Of a stretch of 64,000 bases of DNA, positions 21,508-37,354 are shown piece by piece. Position numbers and translations under genes: made by a program. Where the stretch lies: positions 1 through 64,000 of the forward strand of contig JAMDHS010000038.1 of NCBI GenBank assembly GCA_029717555.1, given 5' to 3'. Below the pieces are notes generated by a model, which saw only the letters and a list, made by a program, of their open reading frames with translations, was not told the DNA's origin and made no database searches. Source of the DNA: Peribolospora baueri. Taxonomy: Eukaryota > Basidiomycota > Peribolosporomycetes > Peribolosporales > Peribolosporaceae. Numbering within the stretch: the first letter of the stretch is position 1; each line of letters starts with the position of its first letter.

Positions 21508-24500
21508 GGTTGGGCTTGGGCTTGGGCTTGGGCTGGATCAACGAAAGGAATGGTGAGGCGAGGAAAAGTGGGGGAGGGCTACGATGACGGTGGTCGACGT
21601 GGCAGGAGGCGCATGAAGCGAAGGGGAGGGAGGTGGTGGTGGAGGGCAAAGAGGACCGAGTCGGGTCGAAGTCGACTTTGATCTGATTTTCTTTCTTTCT
21701 TTCCCGCTGGCTGGCCCGCGAGACGAGACGGGGCCACGACACGCCAACACCCGCGTGGCTGGCTGGCGCAACAGAGAGATAGAAAGATGGCTGTACTAGG
21801 TGTGCGTGCGTGGAGGCGAGGTAATGATGATAGATGATGGCGAGGGGGACCGGAGTTGCAGGGGGGCGGGAGGGAGGCGGTGAGGGCGAGGCGATGGTGA
21901 TGGTGATGGCGATGGTAAGAGTGACGGCGATGAGAAGGCTGAGCCGAGGACGATGTGACGAGGGAGGAAAGGAGGGAGCAAGAGCGAGAGGAGGCTACTC
22001 TAGCCGGCACCCGTCCAAGCGTCCGTCTCCGTCTGACCGGGGGCGAGGCGAGCAGGGAGGCGATGAGAAGGGCGGGGCGCTGGCCGCTCGTCGTGGTCGT
22101 GGTCGTCGTGGAGGAGTAGGATGACGAGGAGGAGAAGAGGGAGCGTCTCCGGGTGAGCTCGCCGGGCAAGGTGAGTGAGACGAGACAAGACGAGCGAGGA
22201 ACGAACGTCGAGGGAAGTCAGACGGCGGTAGTAGTAGTAGTAGTAATAGTAGTAATAGTAGTAGAAGTCGAAGTAGTGGTAGTAGTAGCAGTAATAGGAG
22301 TAGTAGTACAGTATATTTACTCGAGTACAGGCGAGGGTTAGCGAGGTATACAGGCGAGCCGAGTAAGTAAGTAAGTAGTATATACCCGGTGGGAGGGGAG
22401 GACGGCCGTCGACGACGACGCTTCCATCCATCTCTCCGCCCCCTCCTATCTCCTCTCGGCCCATCTCCTCCCGGCCCATGGCGGGCCGGCGAGGGGGAGG
22501 AAAGAATAGAAGAAAGAAGGAACGAAGCCCGATCGATGTCATCGTCGCCTCGTCGGGGCCGTCGCAGCAGACAGACGCAAGCCAGCCACGTCTGCCCGCC
22601 GTTGTCTCTCTTGTCTTCCTTCGCCGCCCGTTCCTCTCCTCGGCGACCCAGGGCCAGGCTCGACGACGAGGACGAGGAGGACGACGAAGGGCAAGGGCAA
22701 GAACGACGGAGCAAGTGCTCCCGCCGGGGCGGCCGTCCCGCGTGTCTCACCTCGGCGACCCGAGTGCGTCCTCCACAGGCACACACACCACCCGCACCCG
22801 CACTCGCACGCCCTTTATTATTATGTGCGCGCTCGACCGTGTGACCTACCTCGCTCGCTCGCTCCATCGACCAGCATAGCGTGCACTTCGCCTCGCGCTT
22901 GCGCTCCCTCGGCTTGCACTGCACGTGCGACTGCGTAACTGTGCTGCGCCTGCACATGCACATGCCCTTGGCACGTACACACACACACAGAGGCGTTATC
23001 CGTCCGTCTCTCCCTCCGCGTGGACTGGGACCGACGCGGACGGGGGACGGCGGGCGGGTGTAGCTGGGCGCGGGCGCGTGTTCGTCGTCGCCGCTACGAC
23101 CGACTTGGCTTGGGCTTGACTCGACTCGACTCGACTCGACGTAGCCGGGACATGCCGGAAGGTAGACTGTGATTTCGCCCCGGGCTCCGGCTCGGGGGAG
23201 GAGGGGCGAGAAGGAACGAAGGGAAGGGGGAAGACGAATACGAATACGAACACGAAGACTAAAGAAAATAAACTAAAAAAGGAAGAAAGGAAACCCACAT
23301 CGCATTGTCTCCGCGAGCCTAGCGAGCCTGACACCGGTCGGACCCCGCCGGCGACGTCCGAGGACGACGGCTGGCTTGCTAAGCTTTCCTGCTTCAAGTC
23401 GTTCTAGTTCGTCGGTCGAAGCCGGCGCGGCGCTCTTGCTTCTCCTCGGCTCGGCTCGGCTCGGCTTGGCATCCCCGCCCGCCGTCGACGCGATGTGAGT
23501 GGGTCCACTCCGTCGTCATCTATCTCATCGCCCGCCGTCCGTCGCAGTCGCTTCGCCCGCTCCTTCTGTCCGTCGTCTGCAGACACACACGACACTCCTT
23601 GTGGCCCAGCGACGCCACGGACGGCGGTCGCCCGTGCCTGTGCCTGTGCCTGTGCCGGTGCGGTGTGCGTCGCACCACTGCACATACAGCGGTTATCTCA
23701 TGAGATCAGCCACGACAATCCCGATCCGAGGACGAGGACGAAGCTGAACCGGACGGGCCGACGGCACACACACGTGCGCACCCAAACACACACGCCGACG
23801 CACCGCCATCACCGCCTCGGACGCCACACACACCGAACTAGCCGAGCCACTCGCTCGCTCCACCCCGCCCGACGGATGCGCGGCCGGCGTCGCATCCGTC
23901 GGGCGTATGCGTGGTCGGGGGCGAGCGACGGACGAGCGAGCGAAGGAGCGAGGAAATGAAAGAATGAGCGGGAAATGAAGGCATGGACGAACGACGAACC
24001 GACGTCGCTTCGTCGGAAAAATCGCCATCACACCGCTCGTCCCTTCCACGTACTCTCGTCGTCGGCGCGGACGAATGGACGGACGGACGACGCTCTGATC
24101 CATCCTCCCGGCGTCACAACCTCGGCCCGCCTTAGCGTCGACGACGCGGGTGTCACAGCAGACCGCCGGCCGGCGTCACCGTACCGTCCGCCGGGGTACG
24201 CTATGGGAAATAAGAATAATGATAATAATGATAATAATAACGACGAGGACGAGGGGACGCTGGCCACAACATCGCCCGCCTCATCGAATCCCGCCCCTTC
24301 CCGCTCGCCTAGCCGCCCCGACGTCCCTCATCATCCACCCTCCTGCGCTCGCCAGACCGACCGCCCGATCACTCGGACTCCGGACTCGGGACCGTCCAGC
24401 CGGCTCGCTCCGCGCTCACTCCACCGCAGCCGTGTACGAGGGGACAACGATAGAAGGAAGGAGGGATCGCGCGCTTCCATGCGTTCTTTCCCCCGCGCCC

Positions 24501-25669
24501 TTGCTTTCCTCCGCACTTCGGCCCGCATCGCATCGCATGTGCGAGATAGCGGCGAGCAGGAGGGTCGATACCTTGCCGTCGTCGCGTCGCGGCAAGACAT
24601 GCGTGATGGAAGTTGATCGACCGCCGACGTCGACATTTGTCGCTGCGGCACGAACGGGACCAGACGCTGCCGCAGCACGACCCTTCCTTCCCTCACATCT
24701 GACGGGGTCGCCAGACCAGACCTCGCCAAGGTCAAGCAAGATGAACGGATGGACGGACAGACGAGACGGCTGGTCCGTCGTCCAGTATGACCCACAATCG
24801 GTCGCCGTTCTCATCTACCTGCACACCCGCTTGGTACCGTCAGCAGTCGCGCGCACGCGCCCGTCGCACCGTGCAAGCCAGCACGAACGCTCGACTCCGT
24901 GCAGCGATAGAAGATGGTTGGGTCTGCGACGCGCAGAGGGGGCGCTTCCTCCCTCTCACCTCGTCTTTGCCTTCCCAGTCTCCCTCACCGCCTCCTCTTG
25001 GCTGCGCACACGATGGACGAGACGTGTGGCCCTCGCGCACTCATCCCTCTTAATTACTCGCTTCCAACAGCACGCCTTCCGTCCATCGCTCCGGCGCGCC
25101 CTCCTCTCGGGCCCGCCCTGGCCACCCAATGTCTGACCGACGAAACTCGTTCAACCTCCTTGTCTTCTCCCCCCACAGCTCCCTATTCCAGGCTCAACGG
25201 CAGGGCGAGCCGTGGCCGTGGCCTCCATGTCCGGCTTTCTTTTATTTACGCCTCCTGCTCCCCTTCCTTCCCTCGCGGGTCCTCTTCTTCGACGACCACA
25301 ACGCTCGGTTCACCCCCTTCCGCCCGTCATCTCCTTCTCCTTTCTTCTCATCGGTCTGCGACCTCGCCTTTTTGCTTCTTCTATCTTTGCTCTCTTTCTC
25401 GCCAGTCGAGACAGCCGGCAGAGCCGACGACACGTCGAGCGCAGCGCGCTCCATCCGTTCCAGCTCAACAAATTCAATCTTGTCGGGCCTTTTTTTTTTC
25501 TTTTTTTTTTGCTGCTACCCGCACCGCGAGACTTCTCGACTCGGCAGCTTGGTTGGACGGCTGTCGTCTTTTGGTGCTTCGGTACACCACATCCTTTCTA
25601 TCACCTTCCTTTCCTTCCCCTCCTTTGCGTTGACCTCAGTTTCCGAATCTCGCTCAAATCCGGTTAGAG
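21508..25669. promoter_or_regulatory. 4.2-kb divergent non-coding region with simple repeats
   Basis: This separates the divergently transcribed disordered-protein gene (-) and the second membrane-protein gene (+). I find no supported gene. It contains a GTA/TAG-type run at 22228-22312, CGACT repeats at 23118-23140, a CA-rich stretch at 23750-23840, an ATA/ATG run at 24208-24242 and pyrimidine-rich blocks at 25240-25520. Many overlapping Arg/Ser/Pro-rich open frames on both strands are GC shadows. The size and the two flanking starts suggest long regulatory regions and 5' leaders. Confidence 0.5.
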
Positions 25670-27106
25670 ATGCCCCCGGGCCAAGCAAACCCCTCATCTC
25701 TGCCTTCCACCTTACCCTCCCCCGTGGCCATCGCCTGGTCCGACTTTCCTGACCGACGTGTCCCGCAGATCCCGACCGACTCGGCGGCGCCCTCAACGTC
25801 GCTTAACGTTATGCACACCGCCCCGTCCATCTCTGCCACTGCCACCCGGGTTCGAGCACATCCCTCCTCGGCATCATCGCCCATGTCTCCCGTCGCCACT
25901 CGCGTCCTCCAAGCCGACGACGGCTCCACGTCCGCCGCCCCGACACCGTCCGGCGCCCTCGCCATCATGCACAGCCCTCTCGTAACGGCCGTGCTCGCCG
26001 TGGCCTTGGTCGCAGCGTGCGCCGCCGTGGCCGTCGGAGTGTACAGCGTCGTGCGGCGCTGCCGCCGTCGTCGCCGACGACGACGACGGGAGGCGCGTGC
26101 GCGGGAACCGGCGACGCCCGCCCTCGAGGACGGCAGCGCGTGGGGCGAGAAAGAAAAAGCGGCGTACGCCTCTTCTCTCGTCGGCGATGACGACAGTGTC
26201 TTTGCTCGTGCCAAGGCCGCCAAAGATCTCGAGTATGCCGCCTCCTTCTCCGCTTCCCCGCCACCTCCGCCCTACCATCACAACCACGACGACGACGACG
26301 AGTGGCGCGTGGATGTGACCGCACACGAAGGAAACGTGTCCAGATGGAGAAGGTTCCTCGGCCGCGCTCCTCGCGCCGCGAGGAAGCAACAGTTCCAGGC
26401 GCCCCGTTACGAGCACGACGGTTACTCCTCCATCGGAGCCAGCACCGCTGACCTACCCCGCGCACGACGGTTGCCGAAGGGAAGCGGCCGATTCCTCTGC
26501 GACGTCAGCTCGAGCAGCGAGGACGGCAACTCGATCCGGCACGGACACGGACACGGACACGGACACGGTCGTCCCCGTCTTGGCGACTACCAGACGCCGG
26601 CCTTCTTCTTCCAACACGACCTCGCCGTTTTCTCGTCTATACTCTCGCCCTCGTCCTCCCCCTTCGCCCCCGCACCGCTCATCCGGCCCTCCGACTTGCC
26701 CCCCGAAGCGCCCGCGCTGGCGCCCTTGCCGAGCGCGTGGATGAGAGCGAGGGCCGATGGCGCTCAGCGTGCGAAGCAGGCGGTGACCGGCACGCCGGCC
26801 TACGTGTCACCCCTCCCCTCCCTCCTTCCGCCTACACCCGCCCTCGGCCCTCTCGGCAAGCGGCCTCGCCATCTCTCCTTGCTCACCGACCGGTCCGAGA
26901 GCGAAGGCGGCCCGCTCGCTGTGCCCCCGTCTCTCCTCTCCCGAGGATCGTCGGCCGCCGCCTCCTCGTCCCACCACCCCGTTCCCGCCGTCGTCGACAG
27001 CGCGCAAGAAGCGCAAGATGGACACAAGCGCGACGCCCTCGTCCGCTCCGTCGAGTCCTGGAGGCGCAATCAGTCCGCCTGCACGGACGGGCCGACGCGG
27101 CCACAA

Positions 27107-27138
<32 letters not shown>

Positions 27139-28210
27139 ACGCATGCTCACATCGAGTCGTGCGTCCTCGTCCGGCGCTCAAGGCGGCCAAGGTGGGGCAG
27201 ACTCGCGGTCGCGAGAGAGGAAGGCGTCGTTGAAGAACCCTTACTTTGACCCACGCGACCCGCTGAGCGACGTGGTGGAAAAGCGCGGTGCCGGCGGCGG
27301 CGGCGGCGGCGGTATGGCCCCCTTGCACAGGGGTCATAGCATCCGGCCTCAGTTTGCGACCGCCCTAGACGTCCTCGCCCCCATCGCTCAAACTCCGGAT
27401 CCTTCCACCGCCTCTGATGCCTCGACCGCCTCCTCCTCCTCCTCGTCCTCTTTGAATCGCCTGGTGGCCGAAGACGGCAGCTGCGTGACCTTTACCGCCG
27501 GCGGTACTTTTGGCGCCCCCTCTCGGTCCTCGTCCGTCCTGACCGGACCTCGCGCACCGCCGTCCTCCTCCTCCCACCTCGCCGTGCTGCCCCCCGCGGC
27601 TCTCGGAGTACGATCCCGCGCCTCGACGTCCACGACACGCTCGAGATCGAGCGCTCTGACGAACCCACATCAGGACAAGTACGACTCGGACGACCTATTG
27701 ACGCACGCCCTGTACCAGCGTCAGCGCCAGCGCCTCCGTCGAAACGGCACCTTTTCCTCCTCCTCCTCCTCCGCCTCGACCTACTCCTTGCCCTCCATCT
27801 CTCCGTCCCAGAACGCCCTTTACCTGGCCCGACGCCAGTCGCCCGCTCTTCTTTCGGATCCGTTCGACGTTGACGCCGTGCGGGCGGCGATGCAGAAGAC
27901 GCGGCGCTTTTGGGACGATGCGAGCCGCGGCAATGGCGATAAGAGCACGGACGTGCGAGCTGGCAGTACCGACAGCGACAGCGACGATGGCAGCGACGAC
28001 GACGACGACGACGACGACCCACCTTCCCTTTCGTCCAGACGCACCAGGCTTCCGGGACGCTACCGGGGCAGGGAGCAGAGCCAAGCCCGAGCGGGATGCA
28101 GAGTCGGCGAAGCCAGAGCCAAAGTCGAAGGAGCAGTCACAGTCGGAGGAGCAGGACTCGGTCCACCACCACCAACACCAAGGGTCACAGACGGTCGGCG
28201 ACGGCGGTGA
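25670..28210 (+). CDS. Single-pass membrane protein with Arg-rich stop-transfer and disordered tail
   Basis: An 846-codon open frame from ATG 25670; family not recognised. The first ~99 residues are Ser/Thr/Pro-rich. A hydrophobic helix of about 25 residues follows (LVTAVLAVALVAACAAVAVG), and then a striking run of about ten arginines with two cysteines (VVRRCRRRRRR), a strong cytosolic stop-transfer. The tail is low complexity, with His/Gly repeats at about 26540-26570, a (TQ)n run near 27105-27140, and islands with more normal composition (KNPYFDPRDPLSDVVE, DPFDVDAVRAAMQKTRRFWDD). The general plan (Ser/Thr-rich head, one helix, long disordered tail) is the same as the gene at 2311-5364, though I see no clear sequence homology between them. 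Confidence 0.6.
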
Positions 28211-28873
28211 CGGGCCCGAGGCGCCATGGCTGAGAAGGAAGGGGCTTCGTCGGAAGGAAGGAAGGACGGGCGTAGCTAGTCAGCTGGCTTCACCCGGGGT
28301 CGCCGCACCGGCACCGGCGAGGCATGACAGGGCAGCCCGAACCCCCGTCGTCGCAGGGTTACAAAAAAGCGCCTCAATCGTCACCTGTACCTAGTTCCCT
28401 CCACGCGGGCCTTCTTCTATCTTTCCCCTTTCTCTTCGCTGCGTGGGCGCACGCATACGTCAGAAACACATTCGGCGTCCGCACGCGGTCCCAACGACTT
28501 TTCACCCGGAATTCGCTTGTCGGGCGAAAGAAATGCCCAAAAATGGTTCGGCTGGGCACCTATCGAGGACTCGTGCTGCGACTGGGATTGGTTGGGACGA
28601 GTTCCCATCCTTCTGAGCGGCCAAAGGAGGAACGAGGTCAGACGGTATTTTACACGAGAACGCGAATGTGCAAAAGATATGATTCTACCAACTAGAACAA
28701 AACGACACAGAGAGAGAGAGAGAGAGAGAGAAAACCGAAATGGACAGAGAGAAAGGTGACAGGTACGCTGAAAGGTTATCTCGACCTTGAGGAAATCCCG
28801 TCGAACTGCGAAAAGAAAAAAAGGAGAAAGGGCGGGAGCCGGCCCAAGGAGGCGAGGAACATTGGCGTTTGTT
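28211..28873. other. Convergent 3' region with AG dinucleotide run
   Basis: This lies between the stop of the membrane-protein gene and the stop of the minus-strand guanine deaminase. It holds a CA(GA)n tract at 28706-28731 and AT-rich sequence at 28640-28700 that could serve as 3' processing signals. No gene is supported. Confidence 0.4.
28706..28731. repeat. (AG)n microsatellite
   Basis: A perfect run of AG dinucleotides of about 24 nt in the shared 3' flank of two convergent genes. Confidence 0.9.
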
Positions 28874-31800
28874 TCAATCGAGGATGGGCCGAGAGCCGCC
28901 GACACATCGACCGTTGACGTAAACTGGAAGAGGAAAACCAGGGGCGAGCGCGAAGAGAGAGGGCGGAACGAGTCAGTTGGCTCTCTGAACCCGATCTCGA
29001 CTTGGGCGGACAAGGAAAGAACAGGCGGTCAGCTCCGCTCGGCGCCCAAGCCCCACTCACCAGACGCCATATTCCGATCGTCTCCGCAGAAGAGCCATTT
29101 CTCAAAGATGGTCTCGATCGAGTCGTCCTCTTCGATGTAGAGGTTCGGGTTGGTCGAGTCGTACGTGGTGGCGAGGATGGCATCGAAATCCTTTCCGGGC
29201 GTCAGCGTGCCGATCCGGTGAGGCAAGCTCGCCACCTCTGCACCGCCAAGGGTGGCCATATAAAACAAGGTGGCCACCGGAAGCGGTCTGCCTGCAAACG
29301 GTTGAACATCGTCCGCCGGTGTGCGCGCCACGCTGCTGTCCCGACTTCGGACGGCGGTAGGCGTGATGCCGCCGCTTTCGCTGGCGGAGAAGGGGGCGCT
29401 CCTGTGGCCATTGTTTTCCTCGGCGCTGATGGCGCTCGAGAGCGGCGAGGGACCAGGCAGAAGTCGATTGCCAACGTCACCACCGCCGTCCGATTCGCCA
29501 GGAGGGGAGTCGCAAACCGTCGGCGTTTTGGCCAGCAGGCCATTGGCATCGCGCGTTTCGAAATCGAGCACCTTGGCGACCACGGAAGCCTCTCGGATGG
29601 CCGAGAGCATCGACATGCCGAAGCCGCCCGAGATGCTGTGAATCGACGGGCGGGGTATGAGTTCGCCCGGTCAACGCCAGAGCGATCGGCGAAAAGGGGC
29701 CTAACACTGCACTGAGATTGGACTCACTCCGTGCCAAGGCCGACCTTGATGCCGCGGTCGAGCATCTCTCCGACCCTCGATACGCCGCTTCGCAAGTTGC
29801 TAGGGGGTCCACACGGATGGACTGAATCAGCGACCGTGCGAGGAGGAAAGCAAGCGAAGGGAAGTAAGGGGCCTCTCGCACAGGCGCCGGGCATACTCAC
29901 AAGTTGCTCGAGGGGCAGTGGGAAACACCGCATTTCCTCGCCTTGATGAGCTCCATCTCGCTCTCGTCCTAAGATCATATGAGAAGAGCGAGAGACGGGA
30001 AGGAGAAGACAGAACGAGGGACGGTGAGTGGAAGTGGCAGCCGGCGCCATGGCCCGCGAGTAGCGAGGATAGGAAAGTGTCTCCGCGCTCACCAAATGAA
30101 TCGCATGCGCCAAGATAGTCCTCGAGTTCATGAGGCCGTAATAGTCGTATACGCTGGTATAGTTGTTCGCGAATGGGAACAGGCTCTTCGTGAAGTCGAC
30201 CTCCGCGGGACTCTCGCTGAGGTGCGTCTGGATCATCAGCGTCGGGTCTCGGTTCGTGAGAGCGCTGATGCTGGCGAGGAGGGCGTCGGAGCAGCTGATG
30301 GCGAACCGGGGCGTGAGGATGGGCTGGACGAGCGCGTCGGGATTGTGGGCGCGCCACCGGGGAGAAGTTGTCGCGCCATCGAGAGCGGCGACGCGGGAGA
30401 GGGAGGAGGAGGACGGTGCGCGGTGGTGAGCCACCGAATTGGTGGGGCTGTGGCTGCCCGTGCTCGTGCCACGGCATTTTTCTTGGGCGCTGGACATGAT
30501 CACGGCGCTGCCGTCGCCGCCGACGGCAGACGAAGAAGGACCAACGGCGTTCGCCTCCTTGTTCATGCCGTGCACATGCATGGTCTTTTGCATCGACGCC
30601 GCCAAGCGGTCCAGAGCTTCGAGAGTAGGCGAAGACTGGTCCATAGGCGACGTGTCTCCGGGTGTGGAGCCCTCGTGGCCGAGGCCGCGAATGAATTGGA
30701 TGAGCTCCTTGGTGTCTTCGATGGACTGGGACGCGTTTTTCTCGACCTGCCGATTCGGAACAGTGGAGGTCAGCCAAGAAGAAGACTGCGCCGCGACGAG
30801 GCTGCCATTGGGCTAGATTCTACTCACGTAGTCCAGCGGCGAATTTCGATCCATTTGACATTTGCCGATGAAAGCCCTTTGGCCTGTGCGACCGTGTTGG
30901 GGTACCGGGGGGACGACGGTCCATTTGAGCACGAGCGCCGTTTCGACTTTCTAGAGAGAGCTCCCAATCGAACGCCGACCGCGCTCACCTTTTTCATAGC
31001 ACACCTCAGCGAGGATCTTGGTTGCCTCGAGGTGCAGCGTCGCGAAATAGCAAGCCGTCGTCGTCTGTTCCGTCTCGCACGCACACGCGAGATGAGCACA
31101 GCCGTCGGAGCGAGGGAGAGAACGAAGAGCAAGTGCTAGCTCACCCCCGAATCGAGCAGCCTTTGGACGACGCTCGAGTACGTTCTTCGCGCATACATCG
31201 GATCCTCGAACCGTTTCTCGGTGGGGAAGGTGATCTGCGCGGTACAGCGGGCCGTCCAAAGCGGAACAGAGATACGGCGCAAACAGTCGGTGAATGCGCT
31301 CCGACGGAGAGCAAGTCGGCAAAGAACCAAGTCCAGGCGGCAATTATAGCCACAACTTACGTTCTCAAGCCAGTCCATAAGTTCGTACTGCTGTCCAACG
31401 CCGATGTTCGGCACTTGACAAGCGTGCTGTGATGGAGTGGGGGGGAAGCGGGAGAAGATGCGAACGTCTTCGGTCAGACAACGCAACCCGGCCAACGCTT
31501 GCGCTGTCACCGGATCACCGGCCATTCGGACGGAAAAAACGCAAAAACCTCACCGTATGTGTATCGACGAAGCCTGGGCACAAAAATTGTCCGCTGTCCA
31601 ACCTGATCACGCGACATTCTTCCAGTTTCCACCCGTGCCTCTCCACTCGTTTCCGGATCCATCGTTCCTGCTGCGCGTCGAACGGGCCGGCGCCAGTCCA
31701 GAAGCGGCGAGACGGGGCTTCAATAGAGGAGCGGGAAGAGGAGGCGCCAGGCGAGGAGAGGGGTGGGGAGGAGGTACCTGCTCCTACGCCGGAAGCGGAG

Positions 31801-32399
31801 GAAGCGCCTCGAACGCTGCTGGCCGTCGCGGGGCGAGAGGGCGGAGCGGACACCGTCTCGGTAGGGTGGCCGGGATTTACGCTGGAGGAGAGGGCAGAAA
31901 CGGCGGTAGGGAAGGGCGGAGACCGAGACTCGGACTTATCCCTCGGTCGACCGGCCCTGACCGCCTCTTCGTGCCGCATCAGGCCTTCGGACGCCGCCTG
32001 TCTGACCCTCTCCGTCGCCCCTCCCGCCGCGCGGTCCTCTCCGTTTGTCGGCCTCGATGCTCCGTGGAGGAACGAGTCGGGCACGTCGTCGTCGCCGGAG
32101 ACGGGCCTGTCGAGGTCCTCGAGGAACCGAATGACTCCTCCGCTCCCGACGCCCAAGAGGGCGTTCTGGATGACGTCCATTCCCCTGGGACCTGTGCTGT
32201 TCAAAACCGGGCCGACGAAGATACGTCGAGGGAGACGGGAAGGAGGGAGGCGGAAGGGACGAGGGAGACCGCTGCCAGGGCGGCCGTACTGATGAGTGTG
32301 GGTGCGGCCCGAGGAGGCGACAGAGGGGGAGACGGAGGCGTCGGACGCGGCTGAGGAAGGCGGACCGCCGCCGCGGTCGGCGCTCGAGGAGATGGACAT
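28874..32399 (-). CDS. GUD1: Guanine deaminase with large disordered insertions
   Basis: An amidohydrolase-fold enzyme that deaminates guanine to xanthine in purine salvage. The model is complement(join(28874..28923, 29061..29635, 29728..29799, 29901..29968, 30093..30746, 30828..30883, 30989..31064, 31145..31234, 31361..31426, 31554..32399)), 850 residues. Landmarks: the metal-binding FVDTHTHACQVPNIG motif spanning the first junction, GTTTACYFATLH, LMIQTHLSES, TILAHAIHLDESE, CGVSHCPSSNFNLRSGV, and GLGTDISGGFGMSML, which supplies the catalytic Asp. The C-terminus is VYVNGRCVGGSRPILD-stop. Known enzymes are about 450-490 residues; here Ser/Pro/Ala-rich insertions expand the N-terminal region (roughly residues 60-250), the middle (after RGLGHEGS) and a segment near LLPGPSPLSS. 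The first true ATG is at 32397-32399; the in-frame codon further upstream is TTG. Confidence 0.9.
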
Positions 32400-32959
32400 G
32401 GCTTGAGCGTCCAATCGAGGTGGTAGGACTGATGGCCGTCCTGAAATGGGCGAGGCAGGACGAAGAAGAGAAGGAGGAAACGAGAGTGTGAGCTATGGGG
32501 GACGACGACAAGGGACAGGGCGACATGGAGACGATGTCTGTTGGCCGGCTCGACACGCGCCACGAGGGCGAGCGAGAAGAGAGCACGTTCCTCCACCCGA
32601 TGTGAAACCGGGCGTGCAGGTCGTCGGTCTTCTTGGGCCCTGGGTACGAGTGAACAATCGTTCCTCCTGCGACGACGACCAGGGCATCCGACCGACGACA
32701 GGGTGCTCACCGGCGCTTTCAGATGGACGTCCGACGGAGAGGTCGCGGTGGTGCGGGCGAGAGAAGTGGGAAGGGATAAGAATGCGGAGCGGTGGACGCT
32801 CGGGAGGCTGGTAAGACTCGGCGGCGAGAGAGGAAGCGAGGAGGGATGGGCGAAACGTGGGCTACGGTTGGTGTTGTGGTCGTCGCCGTCGTTCGTCGCC
32901 GTCGTCGGCGGTGGGAGAGGAGGACGTCCTGCGCGGCGGAGGGGACGATGGATGAAGAC

Positions 32960-33015
<56 letters not shown>

Positions 33016-33017
33016 TT
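32960..33017. repeat. (TCG)n trinucleotide microsatellite
   Basis: About 16 uninterrupted TCG units, with a few imperfect units after, upstream of the guanine deaminase start. Confidence 0.9.
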
Positions 33018-34346
33018 CTTGTCTTCTCTTCTCCCCTCTCTCTCCTTATCGCGTCGTGATCTCGCCTCTGACTCTCCGGTCGACTGCGGCACGTCCCATT
33101 TCACTCGGCGTCCCGCCTCGGCAGGTCCGACGGCCGACGACGACGACATAAACATACACGGAGACGGACGATGAACGACGGACGACATACAACAACGACG
33201 CCGACGCCGACGCAAGGACGGGCCCGACTCCCATCGGCCTCTCCTCCTTCTCGCTCCCTCCATCGCTCCCCACCGCCCAGCGATCGTCCCTCGCCCCTCC
33301 GTCCCGCACGTTCCTTTTGTCCGGCCGGTCGCCATCTTGCGCCGCAGCACCTTGGCATCACGTGACAACCGCGCACGAGCCATCCCCTCCTTCCGTCCGC
33401 GACGTGGGACGGTGGCGGCTGTGCGTGCGTGCGATTTGCAACACAAAGTTTGTCGCTAGCCGGCAGCGCCAACTCCCATCCCGGAGACAGACCGTGATGC
33501 AGACAGAGTACGCACGTCCGTTTGGCTACCCGTTGTACAAAAGCCACCTAGGCACGCCGGTGGCCCCGGTTTGGGCGAGTCGAGTCGAGCAGCAAGCTGC
33601 TCGGCGATAGCATGGCAGCGGGCAAGTGTAGGGCGATCCGGCATCGTCCCCCTCGGGCCACTCGACTCGACTTGACTCGACTCATCTCAACTATATCCCA
33701 CCTACGCCGCACCGCAGAGGAAGAAAGGGTGGGTGGGGGTGAACGCGAGCGAGCGGGCCGAGCCCGGCAGGGTCCATCCGAAGCCGAAGCCGAATACGGA
33801 GGACTGCATTTGATTTGAGACGAGACGAGACGAGACGGGACGGGACAGGATAGGAAGGGACGGAGGACGGCGACGGCGGGCCGAAACGGCACTATATATT
33901 GTACAAGAAAGTGTCGTGACATGGACCGCTGGTGGCTGGCAGGGTGGATGGGTGGATGGATGGACGGGTGGATGGCGTCGTGTCCGCACCGGACAAGACC
34001 AGACGGCGCGGCGCGTGAGAGCGTGTGTGTATCGTCAGAGCGAGCCAAGCCGAGGGGAAAGGAGGACGACAGATGGACGGACGAGGGTGCAAACGAGATG
34101 GACGAAAGCACGGACGGGCGGACGAGATGAAGACCGTAGAATTTCCAGAGCGATAGGAAAAATGTCGAACAGAAAAGCAAACTAAAAGGGGAAGAGGGAT
34201 ATCGACGGAGGGCGGTAAATGGAAAACTATCCCGGGCTGGGTCCGCCGGAATGGGGGATCGAAAGAAGACGCAAGCTGGCGTCGCACTGGGGTGGGGGAT
34301 TGAGTAAAGGAGAAGACGCGGAGAGGAGCAAAGAGATGAATGAATT

Positions 34347-34408
34347 GGATGGATGGATGGATGGATGGATGGATGGATGGATGGATGGATGGATGGATGG
34401 ATGGATGG
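34347..34408. repeat. (GGAT)n tetranucleotide microsatellite
   Basis: About 15 perfect GGAT units just downstream of the kinase stop codon. Confidence 0.95.
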
Positions 34409-34569
34409 ACGTAGAGACGGATGAATGGTCGGTACCGATGAATGGGCGGACGGATGGATGGCGAATGACGGAGGACAGAGGACGGACGGACAACCAAGCG
34501 GACTGGACGAAGCCGAAGCAGGAACGAACGAACAGGAAGCAATCGGCAGGCGAGCGCTAGGGCAGGACT

Positions 34570-37354
<2,785 letters not shown>

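Larger units (their letters stand above)
32400..34569. promoter_or_regulatory. Upstream region of guanine deaminase and 3' flank of the kinase gene
   Basis: Both neighbours are on the minus strand, so this 2.2 kb holds the kinase 3' end and the deaminase promoter. It contains long (TCG)n and (GGAT)n microsatellites, CGAGA repeats at 33818-33845 and a CGACTC-rich patch at 33660-33690. No gene is supported; the long open frames across it are repeat-driven. Confidence 0.5.

Noticed and set aside
22000-25600. Many long frames on both strands in the 4-kb spacer
   Set aside because: They overlap in several frames, are made of Arg/Ser/Pro runs, and show no motif, helix pattern or splice logic.
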